Source: Paramecium sonneborni (taxonomy: Eukaryota; Ciliophora; Oligohymenophorea; Peniculida; Parameciidae). From it: a stretch of DNA of 64,000 nt. The notes below the pieces were generated by a model, which worked only from the letters and a program-made list of their open reading frames with translations, made no database searches and was not told the DNA's origin. Positions within the stretch are counted from its first letter, which is position 1, and every line of letters starts with the position of its first letter. A program made the translations under genes and the position numbers. Location of the stretch: the NCBI GenBank assembly GCA_905182985.1, contig CAJJDN010000124.1:124001-188000 (forward strand). The letters run 5' to 3'. Of the stretch, positions 32,339 through 44,038 are shown piece after piece.

Positions 32339-34579
32339 ATGCAATTCCTTCATCTTTCCATATGTGTCCTTATGCTTATTGTATCAGTCAAGACAAATGA
32401 TAATAATAACAAAATGTGTGAAGAATATTTCAACAGCATTACAGAAGCAATCATGTCTGGATAAATACCAAATAATTTATCCCACTAAACAATTCTCAGC
32501 TCTGGAAAAGGACTTTAAGATTTAGGTTCCTATTTGGTTTGTAGAGATACTACTGACTTACATTATATTCATTTGAGAATGGTAAGTGGGGGAAGACCTC
32601 TACATATGGGTTTTTGTTTGCCTCTATTTTGTGAAATGGAGTACCTTTAAAAATACAATGAAATAACAAAAGAATTTATAAATAATCTTACTGTATTTAT
32701 ACATAATTTTTGTAGAACCTTCAATACAATAAGTCAATGATTGAAAGTGTATCTTATTAGGATCCTGAAAAAATGTATCCAGAATGGACATTTGGAACAT
32801 ATTTAACTTTGGTTTTATTAATTATCTTAGTAGCTTTAAATATTATCGGAAGCATCTTTTCGATAATAGCAGAAAACAAAAAAAAAGCTTATGATGATGA
32901 TTTACAGATAGAGATCAAGAAGAAAGCAGCTTAGAAAATAAATGAATCTAAAATTGAAGATTCATCAATACAAGATTCCATAAATCAAAATTACAAGAGA
33001 TCAGAATTAATTTGTAAGTAAGATACATAAAATTAGAAAATGAAATCATGGAGAATTAGGAGTCTGCATTTATGAGTGGTAAAGGCTAATTTGAAGAGAT
33101 TAAATATTAGAAATATAAGGAGCCATCTTGGGAAAGATTAGCTTTAAGTTTTTCGTTTATTCATAATTATTAAAAACTATTTAAGATAAATGAACCTAAA
33201 GGTGAGAATGCAGGTTTTGTGATTTTTAATGGAATAAGAGCTTTATCAATATTTTGGGTCATTTATGGTCATGATTAATTGATTAGAGGATCTAATTCTT
33301 TTAATGTGATAGATATTCCATATAAGATAACTGAACCTGGATGGGTAACATTAACACCAGCAGCTTATTTTGCAGTAGATACATTCTTTTTTGTGGGAGG
33401 TTTTTTGGCTGCTGTTTTATTATTAGAAAAGTTAACTAAATTAAGAACAATAAAATTTTCATTAGTTCCAGCTATGTGGTTACATAGATTTTTAAGAATA
33501 TGGCCAACATATGCATTTTGTATATTAGTTTATTGGCAATTAACTGTTTATTGGTCAGATGGACCAATTTGGAATGAATATATATCAATGACATCTACTT
33601 GCGATAATTAATGGTGGAAGAATATATTATTTATTGATAATATGTTTTCACATGGGAATAATGGATTAAACTATTGTTTTGGTTGGGGTTGGTATTTATC
33701 TAATGACTTTCAAATATTTCTCATTACTCCAATCATTTTAATTATATATGCAAAAAATAAAAAAATTGGATTAGCATTAATTATTTTATTATTAATAGGA
33801 AGCATATTTTCAGCCTACTATATTGCTTATTCTCATGATTATCATTTATAGATAGGTACACCAAATGCTAAACCATAACCAGATTATTAAGATGTATTTT
33901 ATTACAAACCTTGGATCAGAATATCACCTTATTTAATTGGAATACTTTTTGGATTCTTTTATCGTAATTACATTAGTGGACAAAATAAGAAATTGGTTGA
34001 TTTGGCTTAAAAGATTAAAGATAGTGTATTAATAAGAACTCTTTTTTATATAGTAGGAATTGGATTAACTTAAACTATTATTTGGATCATTGTTCCTCTT
34101 TAAAAAGATATGAATGCTTGGCCTCAATAAGCATAATATTTTTACTAAGCATTTAATCGAGTATTTTTTGTCATAGGTGTTGGATTGTGTATTACTCCTG
34201 CTCTTTTAGGTTGTAAAAATGACCCATCTAAATTAATGTATTTAATAGTAATTATATATTAGACTTGGACATCCATTTTGGTAACCAATAGCAAGAATTT
34301 CATTCTGTATGTATTTAACACATTTCATTGTGATTTTATTCATGACTTTCAGTTCAACCTAATTAGTTTATTATTAATACTCACATATTCTTTTTTTCAC
34401 ACTTACAGATATTGTATATACAATAATAATAGGAGGTATCTTAAGTTTAGCTATTGAAGTAAAGTATTATTTTAATTTAGGTACCTTGTATGAATTTAGA
34501 AAAGATTCTTTTTGCTCCAAAAAAATAGCAAGTTCCAAAATGGAATAGCAATTAAGTAGGAGAGAAGATTGAATTGTGA
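32339..34579 (+). CDS. NRF domain plus acyltransferase-3 membrane protein
   Basis: Has a signal peptide (MQFLHLSICVLMLIVSVKT), a Cys-containing outer NRF-like domain (GKGLQDLGSYLVCRDTT, RPLHMGFCLPLFCEMEYL), a membrane segment, a charged cytosolic loop and then the multi-span acyltransferase-3 domain: GFVIFNGIRALSIFWVIYGH (the catalytic-type His), AYFAVDTFFFVGGFLAAVLL, MWLHRFLRIWPTYAF, WYLSNDFQIFLITPII, FWQPIARISFCMYLTHF. This is the nose-resistant-to-fluoxetine (nrf-6) architecture. Four introns of 22-25 bases. Ends KIEL-TGA. The acyl substrate is unknown. Confidence 0.92.
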
Positions 34580-34678
34580 AAAATAATATTTGAAATATCA
34601 TTAATAATATTCAGACATATGTTACATATGTATTTTTTGGTATATATGATTCAATATATAAATATTAAATTTTTAAAA

Positions 34679-36132
34679 ATGAAGCTTAAAAGGTTTCTTT
34701 TAAGATATTATCCTCCTGGAATAATTTTAGAGTACATTCGAAGTAATGGAGAATAAGAAACGAAATCTATTGACTTGCTAAATTTAAGCAATGAGTATAG
34801 TTTGAAGTCTAAAATAATAGTACAGATGTAGATCAATTAGTTGAAGAAATAGTGATGGAAGAGCCAATAATTTCAGAGAATCGAAAACCTTAATTGGCAG
34901 CCTTAATAAGAAGTAATAAAATTTCAAAAATTTATTAGAATTAATAGATAAGATAGAATCTAAAAAAGAGCAATAATTTGAATTATTCAAAACCTTAAAA
35001 GCCCATATGTTACCCTTAACAAATTGTGCTTTTAATAAAAATGGAGACAAGTACTTAGTTGATACAAACATAGATTTATAACAGGTAGCTATGATAGAAC
35101 TTGTAAAGTATGGGACACTTTTACAGGAGAGGAAATAGTATCTCTGGAAGGTCATAAGAATGTAGTGTATTGTATAGCATTTAATAATCCATTTGGGTAA
35201 TAAAGTAGAGAAATATTGATAGTGATCGAGTAGTAACAGGATCATTTGATAAGACAGCAAAAATATGGGATGCAAATTCTGGGAAATGTCTATAAACTTT
35301 AGTAGGACATAATTATGAAATAGTGTGCACATCTTTTGATCCTCATTCTTTAATAGTAGCAACAGGATCAATGGATAAAACAGCAAGATTATGGGATGTA
35401 GAAACTGGAAAGTAGATAGCAAGATTAGATGGACATGAAGGAGAAATAGTGAGTTTACACTTTAACTCAGATGGAGATAAATTACTTACAGGTTCATTTG
35501 ATAAAACAGCAATGATTTGGGATGTAAGATCAGGAGAGTGTATACATATGTTAGATGAACATACAGGTGAAATTTCAAGTACTTAATTTGAATTTACAGG
35601 TGATTATTGTGCAACTGGATCTATTGATAAGTAATTATATTTATTTATTTATCTAGAACATGTAAAATATGGGATATTAAAACAGGTAAATGTATAGAAA
35701 CTTTAAGAGGACATAAAGATGAAGTTTAAGATATTTGTTTTAATTCTACAGGTTTCACTATTCAATTTATTCTAGGTACTAGATTAGTGACAGTCTCAGC
35801 TGATGCTACTGGAAGAGTCTATAATGTTCATACAGGAGAATGTATAGCATAATTACTTGGACATAAAGGAGAAATATCCAAAGTTTAATTTAATCCATCT
35901 GGAAATAAAATCATTACTGCTAGTGCAGACAATACTGCCAGAATTTAGTATTTTATTTATCTATCAACTCTTTAGTTCAGAAACTGGAGAGTGTTTATAA
36001 GTTTTAGAAGGACACACTGACGAAATATTTAGTTGTTCATTCAATTATGAAGGAGACATCATCATTACTGGATCCAAAGATAATACATGTAAAATATGGA
36101 AAGAAGTTAATTTACCAGTCAAAAAAAAATGA
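34679..36132 (+). CDS. DAW1: DAW1/ODA16, WD-repeat adaptor for outer-arm dynein transport
   Basis: Cargo adaptor that links outer dynein arms to IFT46 for import into cilia. Starts [36 protein letters not shown], then [20 protein letters not shown] and eight WD repeats with regular GSxDKTxxIWD blades ([74 protein letters not shown]), ending [18 protein letters not shown]. Several introns of 23-26 bases plus a few longer-looking ones near the middle. Length and blade order match animal DAW1 closely. Confidence 0.96.
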
Positions 36133-36270
36133 CAAATTCATTAATAATATATTTATTATTTTCAACAACTTTTATTATGTTTCACTCACTTAATTCATAT
36201 GACTATTACTAAAATAATTCTTATCTCTATATTATATTTATTTAATTTATAATAATCAAGCTCCAACTCT

Positions 36271-36555
36271 TCATTTTACTAATTTCTCTAATTCTCCTTT
36301 CTAATCCAAACTTACTACATCTGTATATCCACCAACGAACTTTTGTTTTATGAATACCATTGGAATTGTGCTCCATTTTAATTTAACTACAAATTCGTTC
36401 ACTTATCTTTCATGTTCCTTCTCCTTTGTGATGTCCCGATATTCGTATTCTATATTTTTACTCTCTAAAAAGTGCTTTAATTTATGACAATAAGGACAAT
36501 AATCACCTCCATATATTACAACTGGTTTATCTGATTTTATCTCTTAATGTTCCAT
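36271..36555 (-). CDS. Glutaredoxin (dithiol, CPYC), 94 aa
   Basis: Small thiol-disulfide oxidoreductase: KPVVIYGGDYCPYCHKLKHF with the CPYC active site, IEYEYRDITKEKEHE, the cis-Pro strand WSTIPMVFIKQKFVGGYTDV and LDQKGELEKLVK-TGA. No intron. The frame is open upstream from ATG 36555 and would extend to an ATG near 36.71 kb, but for one TGA (see findings). Convergent with DAW1. Confidence 0.92.
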
Positions 36556-36904
36556 AGATATGGTAACAATTTTATTATAAATAATTTTATTCAATATTTT
36601 ATTATAATTATAAACACCAAGATATTATTACCTTTCTACATTTCTATTCCAAACATAATTTAAATCTTACTACTTTTCTACTCAATTCTTAATGAAAGTA
36701 TTCATCCACTTTTGATGTGAATTTCAACAAAATTAAATAGAGTAATTTAAATATATAAATATAATAATTTGATTTAGCAAAACACTATAATATTGTTATT
36801 TCAAGTTTGTTAAATTTATTCATTAAAAAATTTAAATATATATATATAAAATTATAGATATTTAAGTTCAAAAAATGTGGTTATTTAATAAAATACTATG
36901 ATTT

Positions 36905-37554
36905 TCAAATAAAATCCTTTAATGTAGTATGACCTTCATCAAATTTTTGATCAAGACATTTGCTGGATTATAATGGAGTAATATATTATCTTTGTTCTTG
37001 TATTCTTCCAAATTATTGAAGAATAGGCTATGCTTGTTAAATGGGATTCTACCATCCTTATAAATTAATCATCTATTGAGCCTGTAATTACATTAGACAT
37101 TAATTTAAATATTGATTTCTAGAGAATTAAATTAATATTCATACTGTTGAAGAAGCATGTATGGATTCATAGATAAGCTAAGCTACATAAGTTACATTTA
37201 TTAGTTTAACTATAACTATAAGGAATGAAATTAGAAGTCTCCAGGTGAAATTTAATTAGATTAGATTGGAATCAACGATTCATTTGTTTTTATGATTTCT
37301 TATGGTTTTTCAGGTTGAGATTCCAATTTAGAAATACTTCTTCTTTATCTGGTCTTTTTCTTGCCTACTCTTCCTTCCCTTCTATAAGTTTGCAAAATAG
37401 CTTTAGATGTACTAAACTTAATTCCAAGTTCTTGAGCAGCCTTCTTTATAGTTGATTATTTTGATTAGACTTTTTTAATAAAAGCCATTCTTATTGCTGG
37501 AGTAATTACAGCATACTTTTTCCTTGCTTAACTACCATCATTTAATGAGTCCAT
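36905..37554 (-). CDS. Helix-turn-helix DNA-binding protein, Gln-rich tail
   Basis: N-terminal HTH of the psq/transposase-like type: RKKYAVITPAIRMAFIKKV, STIKKAAQELGIKFSTSKAI, LQTYRREGRVGKKKTRQRRS, i.e. helix, turn, recognition helix and a basic arm. The rest is low-complexity, rich in Gln, Leu and Met. A 26-base intron (GTC...TAG, an unusual start) near 37.08 kb joins SLEINIQIN to MINLQGWQNPIQQAQ and the acidic end GHTTLKDFI-TGA. No catalytic transposase domain, so a host regulator is more likely than a mobile element. Confidence 0.75.
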
Positions 37555-37676
37555 TATTATTAATATTTATAATTGATGAATTTATTAAAAGATAAATACT
37601 TACATAATACATTATATCATTATTTATTAAACAATTGTATCATTTTTTTATTAATCAATAATTAAAATACCAACTT

Positions 37677-38756
37677 ATGAATAATGATATTATTATTATT
37701 GATGGCTCCTAAAGTGAAGGAGGAGGCTAAATGTTTAGAAATGCATTAGCTTTATCAATCCTTCTTTAAAAACAATTTAAAATCACTAATATAAGATATA
37801 ACAGACCAAATCCAGGAATTAATAATTAACTTCTCAATTAGATTACACTCATTACCAATATTATTAAATCTGAAATCGAAGGCTGTAAATTGGGTTCATA
37901 AGAATTTACTTTCAAACCTCTTTAAAAATTCATACCTCAAGACATTATTTGTCCTGCTTAAACAGCATAAAGTATTACTTTAATATTGTAATCTTTATTA
38001 CCTATATCAATCAATTCTAAAAAATAAATCTCTATCACCATTCATGGTGGAACCTATTTAAATCATAGTCCTACTATCCAAGCTTGGAGCACTGTTTTTC
38101 TACCAATAATTTAATTAATGGGTCTTAGATGCCATATTTAAGTTTTAAAGGAGGGTTATTATCCTTAAGGTGGAGGATTGGTTTAAGCAGTGATTTAACC
38201 TATTGAAAACACACTCAAATTATTAATTAAGAAAGAATTTACTAAAATTAATCAATTAAATTGCACTTATCTATTAGGATTACCATGTAATACTCAATTA
38301 TTTGATCATAAAATTGTTGAAGAATTGAAGTAATATTCTTAGAATGCCTAATTACAAATTAATAGTGATTTAAAAATTGTAAATTCTAAAAAGTTCAAGC
38401 AATGTTATGGAATTTCTCTTTAAAGTCATTCTAATCTAAACTCTTATGATTATACAATTATTAATGACAGTGATAAAACCATAGAAGAAACTATCAACAA
38501 TGTAATTAATTCTGCTAAGAAATAACTGGAATAATCAGTATGTTTTGATGAAAACCATTAAGATCAGTTTCTCTTATTTATGGCTTTGGCTTAAGGTAAA
38601 TCAGAAATTTTAATTGGTAAACCTTCTTCTCATACTAACTCATTAAAATATGTAATTTAGAAATTTCTGCCAGACTGCCATATAGAGTTTAAGGAGACAA
38701 ATATAAAGGATAATTATATTATGTCAGTATAAGGAGTTGGCTATGTGTTTGAATGA
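37677..38756 (+). CDS. RTCA: RNA 3'-terminal phosphate cyclase (RtcA)
   Basis: Converts RNA 3'-phosphate to 2',3'-cyclic phosphate using ATP through a His-AMP intermediate. Intronless, 359 aa. Starts DIIIIDGSQSEGGGQMFRNA, then ITNIRYNRPNPGINNQLL, QKISITIHGGTYLNHSPTIQ, YYPQGGGLVQAVIQPIEN, and near the end DQFLLFMALAQGKSEILIG. The His expected as the nucleophile in the HT(G/A) motif near HTNSLKYVIQKFL is present (SSHTNSLKY). All RTC blocks are in order and the length fits class RtcA rather than the non-catalytic RCL1. Confidence 0.95.
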
Positions 38757-38822
38757 ATCATATTGCGTAACTAATATACAGAAAAAAATAAAACTAAACT
38801 CAATTAACATACATTTGCAATC

Positions 38823-39641
38823 TCATCGTTGCTTAAAATAATAATATTCTTATGGTTTCGTTATTTTATTTAAGATTTCTCCAATTTGTGATAAATATTT
38901 TAGCTTTTCTTATTGATCACCTCTTAATACGACAGCATAAGCATGTTTCTGATAAAATTCAATGGACAATTTTTAGAATAGAGCTTTAAACAAATCCGAA
39001 TATTACTATCCTTTTGGATCAGAGTGACATAGAATTAACATATCCTAAATGGCTTTTACTTCTAATTATTGTAGCCATGTCTTGAAGTAGGGCTTTAAAT
39101 TAATATTCTCTGAAAAATAAGCATCAATAATTTAAATTGCTTCTTCATTTTATGATATAAAATTCATTTAATTTTAGATTAGAGCATTTTATATTTTTTT
39201 TTCTTCTATTATAAAATTATAACCATATTTTTACCATCAATTGGATAAATTCCTTTTTATTAAATTTCAATTTATTTGATTAGCTCTTCCACAGCATCAT
39301 TTCTATTTTCTTCTACTCTAAAAGAGGGATTGTTTATTGTTCTCAATTATTTATTAGAATATGCTTATTAAATTAATTATTATAGAAAACTGAGAGGGAT
39401 AGTTACCGTTGGATCTTGACGAGTCTACTTTATGATATATAATTACGATGGTTTCATCAATTGTTTGGAAACGTAGATTTAACTAAGGATATTTGCGTCT
39501 TTCCTCATTATTAGCAATATCGTTGTGAATAATTTTGATAGGAGCATATTTAATATGTACATGGTGATTACCATTAAGATGATGGTTGTTGTCACTAGAT
39601 TCCGTATTTAGTTTAGATGGATAATAACGACCAAAGCTCAT
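38823..39641 (-). CDS. Unknown protein with His-rich start
   Basis: Starts MSFGRYYPSKLNTESSDNNH, HHLNGNHHVHIKYAPIKIIH, then FQTIDETIVIIYHKVDSSRS. Next a frame change (possible 43-base intron) to NNPSFRVEENRNDAVEELIK, and a 29-base intron (GTAAAAAT...AATAG) to EEKKIQNALIQNQMNFISQN, INLKPYFKTWLQQLEVKAIQ, MLILCHSDPKGQQYSDLFKA, ending YYYFKQR-TGA. The C-terminal half looks like a compact helical domain. Not recognised. Confidence 0.6.
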
Positions 39642-39772
39642 TCTTATAGACGATAAATTATAAATAAATTATTATATAATAATAATGAATATAATTTCAT
39701 AATGAATAAATAAAATTAATAAAAATAATTATCAGATATATAATATATTTAATAATAATTAAAATGAGTAAT

Positions 39773-40875
39773 TCATGATTATTATTTTACATTCTTATGA
39801 GACTTAAAATAATAATTTAATAAAAAATACCAATAAAGTTGATGTTTTTTGTTAAAGTAAAGTTGTAGAATGTTTTTGATGAATTTACTCTTTGGAATCT
39901 ACTAATTATTTTAGTGTTTTATAGATGTTGACAGCTTCTAAAATTTTGTAATCTCCGATTCTACTATTGTTCTAGCTTCTATTAAAATTATTGTCTTTAT
40001 TTTAGTAAAACTAAGAATTAATATATAAATTTTAACTTATTATGTGGTATTAGCTTTGGTAGAGCTTAAATCATATGTATGATTTGAAGTTTATTTTAAA
40101 ATAGTTTTAACAGGTGAGGTTTTCTCACTTTCTGAGTTTCTCTTTTAAGATAATTATTTTAAGGGTGGTTTTGGTATTTTACGTTCACTAGATATCATTT
40201 TATTTGATTTAGTAATATTGGCTTCAATGTTAACTGATTTAGTTTTTTGTTTGATAATTTTTTTATCAGATTGATTTTTAATTTAAAGAAAATCATAAGG
40301 TTTAGATTATTCGTTAGTTTTAGGTTCATCAACCTTTCTTTGATTAGAATAATTGCGAATAGATTCTGCAAGTTTGGAATAAGAATTTTCAGCAACAGAA
40401 TTGATTTTATTAGATTTTTATCTATTAGTATAATAGCTTTGATTTCTATTTTGTATAGAAGTTTTTTATTCAGACTTGGATAATTCAGTTTAATTGATTG
40501 TTTTGGTTAAAATTTTAGAATAAGAATATTATTTTTCTAAATAGAGTGGTTTAGTTCTATTGGTGTTATGTTCATTGGTCATCTTTTGTATTTCAATATC
40601 AATATTGCCAATTTCTTTTAACAATGAACTCTTAACTATTTTTTTTAATTGACCTTCTTTTGAAGTACCTTCAAGACAATCTTGTGATGGAATGAGTTTC
40701 TCATGTAATTTAGATTTATCATGTTTAGATAGAATGTTATATTTAGATTGTGGCTGTTACTTTTGGACTTTTGTATATTGTTCGATTAAATTTCCAATAA
40801 GTTTTTTCTTTCTCTTGATAGAATATGTAGTGGTTACCTTTCCTCAAATATAAGAGCTGCTTCATCTTCATTCAT
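39773..40875 (-). CDS. Unknown Lys/Ser/Gln-rich, probably disordered protein
   Basis: Starts MNEDEAALIFEE; the frame then changes before KKLIGNLIEQYTKVQKQQPQ in a way I could not fit with one intron. The body is low-complexity (SKLHEKLIPSQDCLEGTSKE, NQSYYTNRQKSNKINSVAEN, SERKIPKPPLKQLSQKRNSE). Two 3' introns (26 and 28 bases) lead through RIGDYKILEAVNIYKTLKQL to SHKNVKQQS-TGA. Likely a cytoskeletal or ciliary linker, but this rests on composition only. Confidence 0.6.
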
Positions 40876-40949
40876 TTTACTTAACTTCATTAGATTGACT
40901 AAATAAATTTGATAATTTTAGTTATAATAATAATTAAATATGAACATCG

Positions 40950-41469
40950 ATCACTATGATTAAATAAACTCGAGAGTTTTTAAATCTTCATTGGAATTGC
41001 AATAAACCTCAGGTTCCTCATCAGATCCAAATAAAGATTCTTCCATTTCCTCTACAGACTCTTTATTACAATTTGGATATTTCTCCTTTTCATAAATCCT
41101 TCTAATTAAATGCTTTTAATTCTGTTTTCTAGCATAAGAGATTTATGAATAAGTAGTCATCATATCATCATCAACAGTTGTTTTATTAAGTTTATTTTAG
41201 AAGATTGAAGATATATTTAAATCTGAATCATAGAACACTCTAAAAACTACTCTCTCTTTTTAGGATTCCAAATACACTTTCCCTATTTTATATTAATTCA
41301 CATTTGTGTTGATTTGATACTTTTTCTACACTACAAAATGAATTTATAATTTTTTACTTAGACTATCAAGAAAAGTGATTTTTGGCTTTAGTTCATCTAA
41401 GTCTAATTTAGGGAAATGCTTTCTTCTTGTTCTGTCCTTAATCTCTGTAGAATGGATTTCCTTGTTCAT
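40950..41469 (-). CDS. Unknown protein, 172 aa
   Basis: Intronless frame MNKEIHSTEIKDRTRRKHFP, KPKITFLDSLSKKLQIHFVV, ESQKERVVFRVFYDSDLNIS, MMTTYSQISYARKQNQKHLI, and an acidic end SVEEMEESLFGSDEEPEVYC. The first half alternates hydrophobic and charged residues as in a small beta domain. No family recognised. Confidence 0.6.
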
Positions 41470-41594
41470 AAATTTAAATATTGTTGTGTTCAATTAGTTG
41501 ACTTCAAAATATATATTTCAAATATTCTACTAATTTAGATGCCTATATTTGATTTATACATTGAATATATATATATATAATATATTAATTAATT

Positions 41595-43961
41595 ATGAGA
41601 TATCAGCAACTAATAACTCATGTAATTGAACTAATCAAATCTTACAATCCTATAATCTTGACTCCAGACTCTCACTGTGAATAATTTATATAAGAGAATT
41701 GCAAGAAACTATTCGATACAGAAATCATGTTTTTGAAGCAAGTATCTAACAAATTCATTCTAAATAGGTTTTCTCAGGGGTTTAACGTTATGAAGAGTTC
41801 CTTAAGATACTTACTAAGACAATGTTCACACTCTTGTCAAGCACAACAAATAGAAATGATGCAACTCTATATCATATCTTCTCATATCTCATTTTATTTA
41901 GATTGGATGAATTGCCTTACAATGAATTCAAAAAAATGGTCAATGAATAAGATCCAGTCAAAATGAATGTCTTATTGCAATTTCTATTCGACATCGATAA
42001 AATTATTACACATATTAAACCACTTTGGAATGAAATCTATGATCCTCAATATATATAAGAAACTGTAATTGGAGGACTTGAATAACATTTTCCTATGATG
42101 AAAGATTTATTAAGTTCTCTTAGTTCAAGAGCAACTGGAAAATAAAGTGAATTAGTTTAAGAAGATGAAAGACCAGAATCAGCAGCAAAAAAATAACCGA
42201 CAAAAACTATGCCTTTTAAATTAAGTGAAACCAAGAAAAAGCCTGAACCACCACCACCTCCTAAACCAGAACAATACAAAAGTAAACCTGTTCCTAGTAA
42301 TCTTAATAAAAAAACTTTACAATAACTTGAAGAAGATAATAAGATTAGATTTGAATAATCAAAAAAAAAAGTTTAAGATAATTATAAGGATACAAAATAA
42401 TTTGAATTTAAAACAGATCTTAGACCTACTAATTATGAGACTGTTAAAAAGGAAGTAGAGGATACATTAAATTAATAATTGTAATTTAATATGAAAATTG
42501 CAAAGCCTGCTCCTGTTGATTTAGAGACTGCAGAAATAAAATTAAATGCAGCTGCAATATTGAGAGAGGAAATGTTATTAAAGAAAAAATAAGAGATTGA
42601 AAGAGAAAGAGTTAAAAATTTAGAAGTTAATCTTAGAGATTCAGGAGAATTTGAAGAATGGAAGAGATAATAAGAAGAATAAGAATAAATTGCTAGAATG
42701 GAACATTAATAATAAAAAAAGATAGAGATGGAATTAGCAAGAGAAGCAGCTATGAGAGCTTAAGAAGAAAAATATAAAGAGAATAGAATATTAGCTGAAA
42801 AAATGAAGATTGAAGCTGTTGAAAGATTAAAAGAAAGATAAGAATTGTAATAAGAATAAGTAGAACATAAAAAGTAATTAATTGAACAAATAATTGAAGC
42901 TGAAAAGAAAGTATATTTATAAGTAGAAAAAGTATAAGAAAAAAATAAATAAATGGCTGAAGATTAGAAATTAGAGATGGCAAGAATGCTAGAATTGAAA
43001 AGATAAGAAGATGAATAAATAAGAATAAAAAGAGAAGAATTAATTAAATAGATTAGAGAATTAGAAAGATAACCAATAAAAAGAACAAAGGGATATGATC
43101 CAACAGAAACTATGGGTTTTGGTCTATTGGAAGAAATGTCATTAGCTGAATTAAGAGATAGATTAGAAGTAGTGAAAGCAGAAAGAAAGGCAGAAGAAGA
43201 AGAAAAAAGAAAAGAGATAGTTACTTAAAAAGATGAATATTTATCATCAATGCAAAGAAAAGTTTAAGAAATAAAAGCACATAGATAAGCAGAATCTTAA
43301 TAGAAAGATATGGAGAGAGAAGCAAAGAGAATGAAGAAATAAAAAGAAGAAGAATTAAGAAAAAAGATAAGAGAAGAATAATTACTTTAAGTATAAAATA
43401 AAATAAGCAATAAAAAATAAGTTAAGAGCGCTGAAGAATAGAGAATAGCTGCAGAAGTTAGAGAAACTAAACTTAGATAATAATATATGAATGCTAATAA
43501 AGCTATGGTTGAAATGAAAGCATGGAAATCTTAATAAGATGGTATTATAGAAAAATAATTAGTTAGGATTGGAGAGAGAAATTAAGAATAGATAGAATGA
43601 TAAATTGATTGTATAAGAAGGTGTTGAATCAGTTAATTTAAGAGAAAGAAAGATCTTGGCAGAATAAGCCAAGAGATTAGTAAAAGCTAAAGTTGATTTT
43701 AATTAAGCTTATGATCATGAATTAAAGACTGCCTATCAAATGAATGATTAGTTATATCGTGACGAAGCTGAAAATAGAACATAAATGCATAATATCTAAA
43801 AAGAGTGGAAATAAGAACACACTAAAAATATGATTACAAGAGATGAATATAAACAGAAAATCTCAGAAATTTCATTATAAAATTCAAAAAAAAAATAATA
43901 AACTATTAAATAAGAATATAGTAGACAACTGGAATAATTACCTTCCGCATAGTATTCCTGA
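41595..43961 (+). CDS. CFAP99: CFAP99, cilia- and flagella-associated protein
   Basis: Axonemal coiled-coil protein. N-terminal helical part MRYQQLITHVIELIKSYNPI ... after a 26-base intron GVQRYEEFLKILTKTMFTLL, YHIFSYLILFRLDELPYNEF, FDIDKIITHIKPLWNEIYDP; then a linker KTMPFKLSETKKKPEPPPPP, typical of the family, and about 500 residues of charged coiled coil (REEMLLKKKQEIERERVKNL, LEEMSLAELRDRLEVVKAER). A 25-base intron starting GTT and ending AAG near 43.58 kb restores the frame for the last 130 residues. Identification rests on domain order and the central linker. Confidence 0.82.
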
Positions 43962-44038
43962 TATATCATCATATAATTTAATCAAACTAGATTAATTTGT
44001 ATATAAATTTATATGCTTGATTATTTACTAGATAAAAA

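Noticed and set aside
34784..35422. 212-codon minus-strand open frame
   Set aside because: It is the reverse shadow of the DAW1 WD repeats, which match the family blade by blade on the plus strand.
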